A stretch of 64,000 nucleotides of DNA from Halichondria panicea. Its lineage: Eukaryota; Porifera; Demospongiae; Suberitida; Halichondriidae. The notes beneath the pieces were generated by a model. The model was not told where the DNA came from and did no database searches. It saw only the letters and a list, made by a program, of their open reading frames with translations. How positions within the stretch are numbered: position 1 is the stretch's first letter; every line of letters starts with the position of its first letter. The stretch lies in NCBI RefSeq assembly GCF_963675165.1, contig NC_087388.1, positions 3,253,272-3,317,271 of the forward strand, read 5' to 3'. The position numbers and the translations under genes are program-made. This document shows, piece by piece, positions 23,291 to 33,509 of the stretch.

Positions 23291-23736
23291 CTGTGATGAA
23301 AGTGATAATGGACTAGGTGATGGAGGAAGCGATGGATCAAGCGACAATGATGGACCAAGTGGACGTGATGATGACGATGATGGATCAAGCGATGATGGAT
23401 CAAGCGATGACGATGATGGACGATGATGGACGTGATGAGCGGGATAGACCAAGCGATGACAATGTGATGGACCAAGTGAAGGACCAAATGGATCAAGTGA
23501 TGACGATGATGGACCAAGTGAAGGACCAAATGATGACGATGATGACGATGATGGACCACGAATCAAGTGATGAGGATGAATCAGAGTGAGTATAATTATA
23601 ATATTATAACTATAGCATGCATGCATGTAAACATGATAATCTTTACAGGGACGACCATCTGTCTATGAGCCAACTACTGTCTATGAGCCAACTACTATAC
23701 CCTGGGACAGTGTTGGGTGTCTACTGTCACTATTAG
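23291..23736 (+). CDS. Acidic low-complexity protein, two exons visible
   Basis: Exon one (23,291-23,585) follows TATGCAG and ends ATCAGA|GTGAGT. One frame through its GATGATGGA repeats gives an Asp-Ser-Gly-rich chain (DGSSDNDGPSGRDDDDDGSS). The frame that joins exon two in phase ends ESSDEDESE. Exon two (23,649-23,736) follows TTTACAG and reads DDHLSMSQLLSMSQLLYPG, then GVYCHY and a stop. The TGTCTATGAGCCAACTAC segment is duplicated inside exon two. Frame changes inside exon one probably come from repeat-unit indels. The protein family is unknown. A repeat-expanded acidic linker is the safest description. Confidence 0.4.
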
Positions 23737-24003
23737 AATTTAAACGAATGTGCAGGGTTTCGTTCACCACAATGGTTATGCTACTCCAACCTGTTGACAA
23801 TAAACTCCCTACTACTAAGTACCATCTCCTCAAGTTTGCGTTCCGTTTTAACGATGGCTACACCAGATTTCGCCGTTGTTGTGGTGATAGGCTTCCAAAC
23901 AATCGAAGATGCCAATCGTCCAATTGTCAACGAAGTGAGCCGAACAGCATCATTCTTGCTCCACCTTCCAACACATCTAATTTTTATGGCTTATTAATTT
24001 GTC

Positions 24004-24857
24004 TTAACCCTTTCCCCGTTCCCCGCTTTAGCCGACTATAGTCGGCATGGCTACTGATAAATTTCAAAAAATCATTGTGCACGCTGTGTTGGAGCTATGC
24101 GCACGCTGCAGGTACCAGCACATGTGTATTGAGCTGTTCTTCCACGTGGTATTTTTAATATTTTGCTTCGAGGTACGGTTCGATCAGAATTGTCGAAAGA
24201 AAAGTGACCGTTTTATAATTGCTACAAGATCTTCGTAGTACAACCTCAGGGAGGTTCTAGGGAAGCTAGAGAGTGAGGCCTATGGCCTTGTAGAGTGAGA
24301 GGACAGTGACTGAGCTAGGTAAGTAGGAAGTTTCCTTTCAGAGGTCAAACTAAAACAAAAAGAGCCTGAGAATCCGACGCACTTGATCTTCCTGAACCTG
24401 GTAAGTCACTATAGAGTAGCATTTGTAGTCTTGATAGCTTCACTATAGGGAGGCTAGTTAGTACAACAGTGAACATCATGAGCCACCATTGAACTTGTAA
24501 ACCTGTGTGTAGGTGAGTAGGTGAAGAAAATATTTCCCGGGAAAAGGGCGTCTGTCGTTAGAACCGCAGATCATGATGAGTGATGAGTGAGCCATGTCAC
24601 CGTGAGAACATTCTGAACACTTATATCATGTTTTCAGTCACTTCGTAACATCATACAATATTGTTTGTGTACATAATTGTGAATTTAACAATTGTTATTT
24701 GTGGGGTGGTGGTTGGTTGCTAGGCAACGATGATGGAGTCCATGGATGCGACAGGTCCGGTTCTACCTGTGGAACTTTGTTACAAGTGTTTTTAATACAC
24801 GAGTTATAAATTTTTTAAACAAAATATGCAAATATTCACTTTTAATTAAAGGGTTAA
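24004..24857. mobile_element. Internally deleted piggyBac element (TTAA ends)
   Basis: The left end reads TTAACCCTTTCCCCG and the right end reads AAAGGGTTAA. Inside the left end lies a perfect palindrome GCCGACTATAGTCGGC (24,031-24,046). The right subterminal part (CAACGATGATGGAGTCC, AGGTCCGGTTCTACCTG, TGCAAATATTCACTTTTAAT) matches the piece at 7670-7800 inverted. From about 24,218 the plus strand encodes the same N-terminal remnant as 18,740-18,921 (YNLREVLGKLESE, then YGLVE). The orientation is opposite to the 18.2-kb copy: the palindrome end is again the transposase 5' end. Confidence 0.75.
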
Positions 24858-25650
24858 GATAATTTATAATTTTATAACACAGATAACTGGAACAAGATAA
24901 ATCCCACAACCTCACAAAAGACGGTATTATTGGAGTGATTTTCAAAACTGACATAGTTTCCCCGTTTAAGTCTTCATGGACAACGGATAACGATTTGGCC
25001 AATTTTCATTTCTGTGATTAACTTAGCACCAAGTGTGCGAATGCTTAAACATAATGTGGTAACGTGCGGTAACGTGCCTTCTATGGGTTGCAAGCCTGCA
25101 AGCCAGAAATGCCACTTATTTTCGAACATTTTTTTTATAGACAAGCTGAATACCCATCTGGAAGACTTTTGTAAACCAGTTTAATGGCAAAAGTGGCAAA
25201 AGTGGCTGCCCTTCGTGCACACATCTACACTCAGACATACCCTACTGGAGCTCTATGCTCTAAGAACCACAGAGTCCATGAAAGTAGCTGCTGCTAAGGC
25301 GGAACGAGAAAACTCGATAGCGGATGGAATTAAAGGAGTAAGTGTTTTTTAACGTCATTAGTTGATACGGCTCCCGTTGACTACAAGCACACATTCAAGC
25401 ATGTTGTTCAGCTTGAGGGTGTTGTCAAACGTTTGATGGGGAAATGGACCACACTCTCCGTATTATATCAGTAAACAAAAGCTGATGGAGATTGACAGAA
25501 GCTTTACCAACCAACGTCCGTCCTCCTCATGATTTTCCTCGAAGTCTTCTAAAACACCGCAATTTTTGGAAAGTTTCGTTCTTGGCTCCTGTTTTATTCT
25601 CTACCCCTTCTCCTTAGTTTTCTACCTCCACTTTATATTCATCACTTCGT

Positions 25651-26241
25651 GTGTTCCATTCACATTCGAATTTTGATGTTGCAGAAATGATGCTAAAGGA
25701 TTTTGTTGAGCTTCTTCCTGAGTGCACTTTGATGCCCATCTTCTGGTTCATCTTAGTGAGCCTCTTTGGGGTTTTTCAGCCTTCTCCTCACAAAAATGGG
25801 ACACTCTCCTCATCTCCTCATAAACTTGCCGATCAGCTTCTTTTCGCCATACAACTGTCCCAAACATTAGATTCTGCCAGCAATACTTTGGTTAGAGACC
25901 AGGTTTTAACGTTTTTAGGAAAAACAAGCTTCCCGGAAGCAGGACCACTTTTAAGTTGTAAAATCATCGAGGCCGTGAGTGATGCCGTGAGTGATGGAAT
26001 ACAACAATTGATCGGACACTCCCCAAATGAAGCACTTAGCTTCACTCGTGTATATCACGGACGATCCGGACGATCCGAAAGCGTGACAGCACTGTTTGTA
26101 TGTTCACCATTGTATGGCACCATTGAAGCATTTTATCTAATAAACACCCACCCCCTAGTTACGGCAATGTTTGGATCGATACGCATCACTAGATTTAATT
26201 GGAGCTTTTATTACTCTTGTTATCGTTACTTTAGAGCTTAG
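25651..26241 (+). CDS. Unrecognised 196-residue ORF
   Basis: This is one of the longest open frames in the window. It begins MFHSHSNFDVAEMMLKDF and has a hydrophobic stretch at residues 28-42 (LMPIFWFILVSLFGV) that could be a membrane segment. A helical Ser/Leu-rich region follows (QLLFAIQLSQTLDSASNTLV), and the C-terminus is rich in aromatic residues. A possible upstream exon ends at 25,337 with KVAAAKAERENSIADGIKG before a GTAAGT donor, but its join to this frame is not certain. Two short duplications in it (GTGAGTGATGCC, CGGACGATC) keep the frame open. I do not recognise a domain. It may be part of a gene or a lucky frame. Confidence 0.35.
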   Translation: MFHSHSNFDVAEMMLKDFVELLPECTLMPIFWFILVSLFGVFQPSPHKNGTLSSSPHKLADQLLFAIQLSQTLDSASNTLVRDQVLTFLGKTSFPEAGPLLSCKIIEAVSDAVSDGIQQLIGHSPNEALSFTRVYHGRSGRSESVTALFVCSPLYGTIEAFYLINTHPLVTAMFGSIRITRFNWSFYYSCYRYFRA

Positions 26242-26531
26242 GTGAGCGCTCAGGGTAATAATACTGAGAGGGGGTAGTTAAGTGCTTATAGAGCGAGCAA
26301 GTTAAGTACAATGATACTACTGATGATACTACTGTGACGTTACTGTGACGTTACCAATGACTGAGCCGAGGCTGCTATGAGTGGTGGCTAGGCCATGCAC
26401 GTCTTTACTTGCTCAGCACCTACCTACCTACCACCTACCTATACCTAACCTAACCTACCAAGTTTTTTTTACATCCGACTATGTCGCCAAAAGTAAATTG
26501 TCAAAGGCTATAATAATTGTCGTACAATTAA

Positions 26532-26939
26532 CTAACCCTCAATATCTGCCTCCACAATATACTCAGCTATAGCTCGGGCAAAACAAAGTGGAGGTTGACC
26601 ACCTTGTATCTTCCAACAATGTAGTATTTGGGTACGACATTGCTCGGCCAACCAACAAACAAACCAGATGTGGTGAAAGATTCTTTCATTAGTAGCCGAA
26701 AAAATTCTCTACGGGGTCCACCGTCATCGACACTTTCTTCGATGACACTTTCTTCACCAATGAATCTTATCTTGAGCATTTTCGAAACATTAAAGTGCGG
26801 CTTAGCAAAAGCATCTCCAAAAAGATTTCTACGACGTATATTCACTCGCTGAAAATCCTCACCAAAAAGCACTTTCTTCTGATGTTGCAAGATGATATGC
26901 TTTCCAACAATGACGTCGAGAGCTTTCTCATGTCGACCC
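26532..26939 (-). pseudogene. HECT ubiquitin-ligase domain, N-lobe start (G2E3-like)
   Basis: The minus strand reads DFQRVNIRRRNLFGDAF, then MLKIRFIGE, VDDGGPRREFFRLLMKESF, GLFVGWPSNVVPKYYIVG and, after a frameshift, QGGQPPLCFARAIAEY. This order (V-x-[IR]-R-R, FIGE, DxGGPRREFF, SGLF-x-G, KYY-x-x-G, GG-x-P-P-CF) is the start of the HECT domain of G2E3-type and related metazoan multi-copy proteins. HECT enzymes take ubiquitin on a C-terminal Cys; that C-lobe is not found here. The frameshift falls between IVGR and QGGQ. The N-terminal exons of the same gene type lie upstream on the same strand at 31,380-32,266. Confidence 0.75.
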
Positions 26940-27370
26940 TGAATAATTCAATGCGAGGACAGTTGTAGTTGTAATGAACGTTGCATGAACGTTGCATGAT
27001 TGAACTCGCACATACAAATACCATTTTTGCGTCAATGAATCGCATTGTCAACTAACCGCATACCTCCGTATACTTGCCTAGCCTCATGCAGTAACGTAAC
27101 CATCTTGCAAGCGAATAAACTTAGTTGGGACAGGACAATCTACAGGACAATCAACATAGCTGGAAGACCGTTCAGAGAGGCAGTGAGGCTATGAGGTAAG
27201 TCTAAACTATAAATTTTTACCTGCCGTTTCATAGTTAAAAAGTAATTCTGATACAGTAACACTACTTTGGGGACAGGGCGTTTATAATCTTATTAAAGAT
27301 GAGGTTGTAGAACAGTCTGTGTCCTGTATACAAGTATAAATATAGTAAACAGTGCTCAGTGTTAGCGTCT

Positions 27371-27559
27371 CTAAGTCGACATTTGCGTTGGACAGGTCCT
27401 AGTGTTGTGGCCAGGCTCTTTGCTCTTTGCACCACACACTCGTTTTCTTTTAGGAGCTGGAGATGAGGAGACTGATGGTGGTGAGAGTGGTACTGTGGTG
27501 ACTGGTTGGCTTGGGGACCGAGGACAGGTAAGATCTTTGGCAGCATCAGGGCAAAACTG
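27371..27559 (-). CDS. Terminal exon with degenerate zinc knuckle
   Basis: After an acceptor TTGCAG, the exon reads FCPDAAKDLTCPRSPSQPVT, a Pro/Ser-rich linker, then KRKRVCGAKSKEPGHNTRTCP and a stop. The ending GHNTRTCP after a basic patch matches the C-terminal zinc knuckles (C-x2-C-x4-GHN-x-R-x-C) of many transposase-derived animal proteins. The second Cys is missing because of an apparent insertion (GAKSKEP). It may belong to a separate transposon nested in the HECT gene intron. Its other exons are not clear. Confidence 0.4.
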   Translation of the reverse strand, partial: QFCPDAAKDLTCPRSPSQPVTTVPLSPPSVSSSPAPKRKRVCGAKSKEPGHNTRTCPTQMST

Positions 27560-27570
27560 CAAGTAGATAA

Positions 27571-27863
27571 TTATGAATAAACTGATAGGTTGTAATAGTT
27601 GGGCTGCCAGTATTGACATAGCAGATACCACTGTCTCTGTGCCGATAGCTCAATAATCTCAGGAAACCCTTCCCTTCCTTCAATAGGGAGTGCTCCACCT
27701 CTGTTGCCTCGTCTACCCTCTGCTTCATGAACACTACCCCGGCAGTGTACTCTGAAGTGGTGGCCCCCGATCAGTTTCCTGAAGTGAGGAATCAAGAAGT
27801 CGTAGGTTGGTACAATGGTCCCCTCTGCTACCAGTTGGGCTGTGTTGCATCTGGAACCATGTA
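27571..27863 (-). pseudogene. Possible mariner-like transposase C-terminal scrap
   Basis: The minus strand gives AQLVAEGTIVPTYDFLIPHF then RKLIGGHHF. This resembles the mariner C-terminal segment P-x-D-[FY]-x-L-F-P-x-[LF]-K-x-x-[LI]-x-G-x-x-F. The expected upstream catalytic motif was not found, and the frame breaks soon after. The overlapping plus strand also carries a reasonable open frame that ends at a donor CCAT|GTAAGT (27,859), so the coding strand is not settled. Confidence 0.25.
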
Positions 27864-28570
27864 AGTTTGTGTTAATTATGTAGTATGTACTGTGTACTCA
27901 AATGTATGTACACTTTCAGCACTGCTAAAACACTTCTGTTTGGACATGTACCTGCCAGACTTGTTGACAACATCTACGACAGCCAATGTCAGTCCTCGCC
28001 TCTTAAAAAGTCCGAAACTCCAGTCATCTACGATGTTTTGGAGACAGCCAATGTCAGTCCTCGCCTCTTAAAAAGTCCGAAACTCCAGTCAGGAGCGAAC
28101 TTCATGTGTCCGACCACTAATGTGTCCGACCACTAAAAAGCTGAGTGTGATCTGTGTGTGTCTGCCAGTCATCACTCTCCAAAGAAGGTACGACAGAACA
28201 TAGTTGTTTTTGTTCTGTCCGACACAGTTGTCAGTCTTCTCACCTACAATAATCCATGTTTACGTGTGTATAATAATTAATTTTGCGTATTAAAGGATAA
28301 TACTAATTCACACACAGTATTTTAACACATTGAATCTCAGTCAATTATACAATAAATACTATGAGTGCACGCAATACGTACCTAGACCATGGTGTTCAAA
28401 GTAGTAGTGGAGTAGACGTTTGCCCCCTTCTCACAATCTCCAGACTCATCAATTAAGAAGAACACCTGGCGTGGAAAAGCCTCGTTCTGGAGACCAAAAA
28501 GGGCAGGACCAGGTTGGAGAGGGTTGGACGGATAGTGGACCTGTGGACAAAACAAAAATAAGTGAGTTTA
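27864..28570. other. No supportable gene; one duplicated block
   Basis: A 53-base segment (GACAGCCAATGTCAGTCCTC... to ...CCGAAACTCCAGTC) is present twice with a short spacer (27,977-28,028 and 28,043-28,089). The plus-strand frame across it only reflects the duplication. Confidence 0.45.
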
Positions 28571-29017
28571 AGCTGTGTGTGTGCGAGGGTAATTTTGTTT
28601 TGTTGTGTACATGTGTAAGCTCACACGTGGTGGTACTGTGCGTGCGTGTGTGTGTGTGTATAAGTAATTATTATTGATAGAGGAGTAGGCAACTAACCCT
28701 GTACGTGTGTAAGCTCACACGTGGTGGTACTGTGCGTGTGTGTGTGTATAAGTAATGATAGAGGAATACGCACTGGCTTGCTGGCTTGAGCATAATGTAC
28801 TAACCCCGTTTAAGGGAATTTTGTGTACGTGTGTAAGCTCACACGTGTGCTCACACGTGTGCGTGTATAAGTAATTATTATTGATAGAGGAATAGGCACT
28901 GGCTTGAGCATAATGTACTAACCCCGTGTGTGTGCGACCCGTGTGTGTGCGAGGGTAATTTTGTTTTGTTGTGTACGTGTGTAAGCTCACACGTGGTGGT
29001 ACTGTGCGTGTGTGTAC

Positions 29018-29048
<31 letters not shown>

Positions 29049-29765
29049 TTGTGTGAGTGTGTGTATAAGTAATTATTAGGAATAGGCACTGGCTTGAGCA
29101 TAATGTACTAACCCCGTTTAAGCTGTGTGTGTGCGAGGGTAATTTTGTTTTGTTGTGTACGTGTGTAAGCTCACACGTGGTGGTACTGTGCGTGTGTGTG
29201 TATAAGTAATTAGGCTTGAGCATAATGTACTAACCCCGTTTAAGCTGTGTGTGTTTAAGCTGTGTGTGTGCGAGGTTGTGTACGTGTGTAAGCTCACACG
29301 TGGTGGTACTGTGCGTGTGTGTGTGTGTGTGTGTGTGTATAAGTAATTATTATTGATAGAGGAATAGGCACTGGCTTGAGTATAATGTACTAACCCCGTT
29401 TAAGCTCTGTGTGTGCGAGGGTAATTTTGTTTTGTTGTGTACGTGTGTAAGCTCACACGTGGTGGTACTGTGCGTGTGTGTGTATAAGTAATTAGGCTTG
29501 AGCATAATGTACTAACCCCGTTTAAGCTGTGTGTGTGCGAGGTTGTGTACGTGTGTAAGCTCACACGTGGTGGTACTGTGCGTGTGTGTGTGTGTGTGTG
29601 TGTGTATAAGTAATTATTATTGATAGAGGAATAGGCACTGGCTTGAGTATAATGTACTAACCCCGTTTAAGCTCTGTGTGTGCGAGGGTAATTTTGTTTT
29701 GTTGTGTACGTGTGTATGCTCACACGTGGTGGTACTGTGTGTGTGTGTGTGTTGATAGAGGAATT
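28571..29765. repeat. GT-rich minisatellite with palindromic CACGTG core
   Basis: At least nine units, mostly 95-180 bases apart, each carry GTGTGTAAGCTCACACGTGG, followed by a (GT)n run, TATAAGTAATTA, TTGATAGAGGAATAGGCACT, GGCTTGAGCATAATGTACTA and ACCCCGTTTAAG. The last unit has GTATGC in place of GTAAGC. The core is an imperfect inverted repeat around AGCT and includes CACGTG. The array lies between the HECT N-terminal exons and the HECT domain exon. All open frames across it are repeat artefacts. Confidence 0.9.
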
Positions 29766-30706
29766 CAAATGCACTAAAGTACCTGCTGTGCAAAATCAAA
29801 TGAGTAGTGTGCCTCAATATCCACAGAGTTAGGAGGAACACAGCAGTTCAGTGGAGGAGTTCAGTGGAGGAGCAGTAAGAATACCTAATGCTTCTTCACA
29901 GACTCCTTACATTGCTTGGTGTACTACAAGTGATCCAGGTACTCCTGCATAACAATAATAATTATTGTATGTACTGTTGTTAGAATGGTGTCACGCACCT
30001 GTAGTGCTGACGACTTCTCTATGTCACTGTTTGTGGCTCCAGCGCTGTGTTGCTGGCTGGACGTGCCAGCACAGGTCGGACATGGGTTTCATCACCACAA
30101 CTGCAGGAAGGAGACCTGCAGAATGTTGTGTATGCTGACGCCCTTCCTCCTGTTGCCATTGTGGAACTCTGGTACTGCCTCGCTTCGACAAGCAGCTTGA
30201 TATCAGTGCCGCTGTATCTCGGAACGCTCGGTGTAATTGGTGAGAAATGTGCTTTTTTGCGGTGTTCAATAATAGTACTTAAGTTATACCTACCACAATT
30301 TCCTTAATGTCCTCGTGGGATAGGGTATTCTTTGGTAGGCGGTGTTTGTTACCATGTACCCTAGGAACAAGCCCATTTGTCTTGGCCAGGTTCTTCATCC
30401 TCTTTTTTCTAATTTTTATGTGTTGATGTTATTATTATTTCTTACCAACTGTGTGCAAGAAACGGAACATTGAAGAACATTGAAGAACATATTGGCCACC
30501 CTTGATGAGCATACGCAACGAGCATACGCAACGTGACCTTGGTGTGTCTACGTGTTTGTGAAGTCTGCGAAGTCTGCCCACCAAACCGCCAATCACGCTC
30601 ATGCTTGCACTGAGTTTGCCAAGAATGATCAAGTCCTATCGCTGCAGTCACTCCTAAATTCAAGGACGTCGTTGGGAGAGGATACCGTTGTGTCCCGAAC
30701 ACCCGT
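29766..30706. other. Region between minisatellite and HECT-type exons
   Basis: Several minus-strand frames of 60-80 codons exist. One (about 30,020-30,190) includes a Cys-rich string CRSPSCSCGDETHVRP, and another has KRGSTRVPQW. Neither has clear splice sites. They may be decayed exons of the HECT-type gene, but I cannot support a model. Confidence 0.3.
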
Positions 30707-30925
30707 CTAAAAACGTTTATATTCTGTCGTGCTCTGTCTGGTCGAGAAGTCACACCCTGTTGGATTCTGTGGTGGCAATGGTGGCAATCGTGCAAGAGTG
30801 TGGGCAATCTGTTGCCCTGCAGGTGGAGCCTCTCCACTCTCTCTATCGAAGTCTTCATCATCCAGGCAGTAATCGGCACTTGGCTTGGTTATTTTCTTCG
30901 CAGAAGAGGTGGCTTAAATCAGCCT
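30707..30925 (-). CDS. Possible exon with acidic and proline-rich linker
   Basis: The minus-strand frame opens after a stop near 30,918 and reads SSAKKITKPSADYCLDDEDF, DRESGEAPPAGQQIAHTLAR, LPPLPPQNP and so on to a stop at 30,707. The composition (acidic patch, then a PP-rich linker) is plausible for the disordered linker between the N-terminal region and the HECT domain of the neighbouring gene. The join is not shown. It could be chance. Confidence 0.25.
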
Positions 30926-31379
30926 GGTTTCTGTAACTAAGCAGAAACTAAGCAGAAACTAGAGCGCAGCTGCAGCATCTTCAAAAAATATATTTTTACG
31001 GTAATTTCCGTAAACTAGTAGAAAATCTCCGTGTCACGACAACGTAAATACCGTAGACTGGAAGTAAAAAAGTCTCTTTATGTAGCTGTCTGCTCCCTCG
31101 GTTGGAAAGAAAGACGCTAAAACTTTGTGCACAGCTAGGGGAGGTGTCAATCTGCGTGTCTATGAAAAAATCTGGAATTTGATGGATGTATGTATAGTGC
31201 AGTGCATATTTTTGGACGTTTTTGCTTATACTGCAAAATGAATAATGCCGCCCTTTTCCTAAGTACTATCATATATTATATATAATACCACATGACAAGT
31301 GTAAGCTAATTCTTAATTACACAATTACAGACACATTTGTAACTGTGCTATAATTTTTATACTCTTCATAACACTTAAT

Positions 31380-31777
31380 TCGTACATGTCAATGAGTTTG
31401 TCCTTGGCCATTATATAAACAGCTTGATCGCTACCTGTGGAGCAGTCCACCTGAACGATGGTGATACTGAAGGAGCTGTTAGGAGCTGTTAGGGTCCGCG
31501 ACCCTGCACCTGTTGCTTGGAGATAGATAAAAGGAAAGTCCATTCTCCCTCCCATAGGTTTACTGAAAACGGAACAGATCTCATCTTCCACAAAAAGCTT
31601 GCCAACCAAACCAGATGATGCCAATTTAGCTCGAAACTTTCCGCTCGCATCATATTCGTCCGGTATGCAAATAATATCTCGATCATAATGCTGGACTTTG
31701 GTTTTTTTTTCCCTCCTCCTCCACTGGCATTGCTTCTTCTCCTCTTCAGGTAAGAAGGCAGAATAGTGTTCACTGAC
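31380..31777 (-). pseudogene. HECT/G2E3-type gene, second visible exon
   Basis: After the acceptor ACTGTAG, the frame begins VNTILPSYLKRRRSNASGGG. It is broken at a nine-A run (near 31,704) and then continues YDRDIICIPDEYDASGKF, KLASSGLVGKLFVEDEICSV, FSKPMGGRMDFPFIYLQATG and AGSRTLT. The pattern YDRDI-[IV]-C-x-P followed by LAS-x-GL-x-GKI, S-VFS-x-PM and FLQATG-x-GS is the region upstream of HECT domains in multi-copy sponge and cnidarian proteins. A 10-base tandem duplication (AGGAGCTGTT, 31,471-31,490) shifts the next frame: the SFRWTAPQV block that normally follows lies in another frame just after it. Confidence 0.6.
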
Positions 31778-32044
31778 CTACAGTTTGTACATGTATATAC
31801 ATCATGTAACTGTACATGTACAAGAAAAGATGCATGTGTTTTTACATAATTATACCAATTTTATGTGCCACAAACTATACAGCGGTTGTAAATTCTCGGG
31901 GGCCTTGTGGCCACCTGCATGCGTCATGTGATTTTAAACCCAATGAAATGCCCCTGTGAAAAAATTTATATAGACCAATGAAATGAGAGTATAATTACAT
32001 TTCTAATTACATTTCTACATTTCTACATCTATGCCAAATTGACA

Positions 32045-32266
32045 CTACAAGAGCATGTATAGTTTCCCTCCTCCGACAAAACGTCTGGCTGCCGAAATAA
32101 CAGCATATGTACCATCACGACTGGTCGCTGATACAGGAGACTGTGAGCTGCTGGTACTGTCTGAGGCTGCATTCGAGAGGGCATTTACATTCACTGTTAG
32201 GTTTTGAGTAGAAGTAGTTGGTGTTTGGGCCATCCTTCCTTGGACTAAGTTGTTGAGACTAGCCAT
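32045..32266 (-). CDS. HECT/G2E3-type gene, probable first coding exon
   Basis: The ATG at 32,266 opens a Ser/Thr-rich N-terminus (MASLNNLVQGRMAQTPTTST, then SNAASDSTSSSQSP) ending in AVISAARRFVGGG. The AARRF-x-GGG motif before the SYLKRRR exon fits the layout of the multi-copy HECT proteins. A donor TT|GTAGTG is possible near 32,047. Together with 31,380-31,777 and 26,532-26,939 this suggests a minus-strand gene of about 5.7 kb. Internal exons in between are missing or decayed. Confidence 0.5.
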   Translation of the reverse strand: MASLNNLVQGRMAQTPTTSTQNLTVNVNALSNAASDSTSSSQSPVSATSRDGTYAVISAARRFVGGGKLYMLL

Positions 32267-32317
32267 GTGCTGTAAACTATCACATGAGTGTCACATGACA
32301 TCTTGGGTGTGGATTAT

Positions 32318-32620
32318 ATAAATCTGGACATGGATATATAAATCTGGGTGTGGATATATAATCTGACATGGATTTATAAATCTGGACATGGATATATAAA
32401 TCTGGGTGTGGATATGACTTGGATTGGATTTATAAATCTGGACATGGATATATAAATCTGGACATGGACATATAAATCTGGACATGGATATATAAATCTG
32501 GACATGGATATGGTGTGGATTATGGTGTGGATTTATAAATCTGGACATGGATATATAATGTATAAAATTTTGGCATAGATATAGGCATGGACTGAGCATA
32601 GCATAGATATATGAAATGGA
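32318..32620. repeat. Minisatellite arm, unit about 20 bp
   Basis: About twelve imperfect copies of TATATAAATCTGGACATGGA lie in direct orientation (some with GGGTGTGG in place of GGACATGG). The reverse-complement version forms the array at 33,035-33,195. Confidence 0.9.
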
Positions 32621-32894
32621 ACTGATGGATACTGTTTTTCTTTAACACTATCATGCATATACTGTCTCGTTCTCTTCATCTTCCCGTCAACATTATCTTG
32701 TTCGGCAAAAATTAGTTACCAGCTTGTATCACTGCCCAAATATTTCTACTACTTTACCTTCTCAGTTCTGTATCCTTAGGGGTTCTGTATCCTTAGGTAC
32801 AGTTTGTGCTGGTGTACAATAATTATTTTTGTCAATTAACACATCACTAGAGTGCTTGTAGCACCATTGTGGTGCAATTTAAACTTCTTTTGAC

Positions 32895-33020
32895 ACCTGG
32901 TGTTGTAGCAACACCCGTAATTGGTATTGGTATTGGTATAACACCATGGTGTTACTAGAGTACCACGGTGTTGCAGTAGCACCAGAAAAATCGACACCCC
33001 GGTGTTGCTGTGACACCCAG
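32895..33020. repeat. Cluster of ACACC-GGTGT palindromes
   Basis: Four imperfect dyads in a row: GACACCTGGTGTTG, ACACCATGGTGTTA, TACCACGGTGTTGC and GACACCCCGGTGTTG. They lie in the centre between the two inverted minisatellite arms. Confidence 0.7.
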
Positions 33021-33034
33021 TGCATGTCTGTATT

Positions 33035-33195
33035 CCATGTCCAGATAATATCTATAAATCCATGTCTGTATTTATAAATCCATGCCAAGATTTATATCTA
33101 TGCTATGCTCAGTCCATGCCTATGCCTATATCTATGCCCAGATTTATAAATCCATGTCCATATCCACACCCAGATTTATATATCCAGATTTAAAA
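33035..33195. repeat. Minisatellite arm, inverted relative to 32,318-32,620
   Basis: Copies of TCCATGTCCA and AGATTTATAAATCCATG form the inverse of the left array. The two arrays flank a 410-base core that contains the ACACC-GGTGT dyads. Confidence 0.8.
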
Positions 33196-33509
33196 AGACA
33201 TTTTCACCGGACATAAGTATGCTGTGAATATTTCCAATCAGAGGGTCTTCATCTTCAATTTTGACAATCAATCCACAAGGTGTTTTGTACCATTAGAGAC
33301 AGCTAGGGCATGTCACACATCTTTGTTGACTTACAGATGTCGACATCCACAGTGGAAGAGAGGGAAAAGTATTTTAAATACCTTCATTGCAATCAACATT
33401 CAACATAAAGACGAACAGACAATTGCATGTTCCACGGTACCCTATAGCTATTGTACGTACATGTATACAATTATACTATAATATAATGTACCTGGACCGT
33501 GTCACGATT

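Noticed and set aside
23251..23626. Minus-strand His-rich and Ser-rich frames opposite the acidic exon
   Set aside because: They mirror the GATGATGGA repeats. The plus strand has splice sites and an in-phase second exon.
28715..29841. Minus-strand His-Thr-rich frames with repeated STLCSSQ segments
   Set aside because: They follow the minisatellite unit length exactly and are repeat artefacts.
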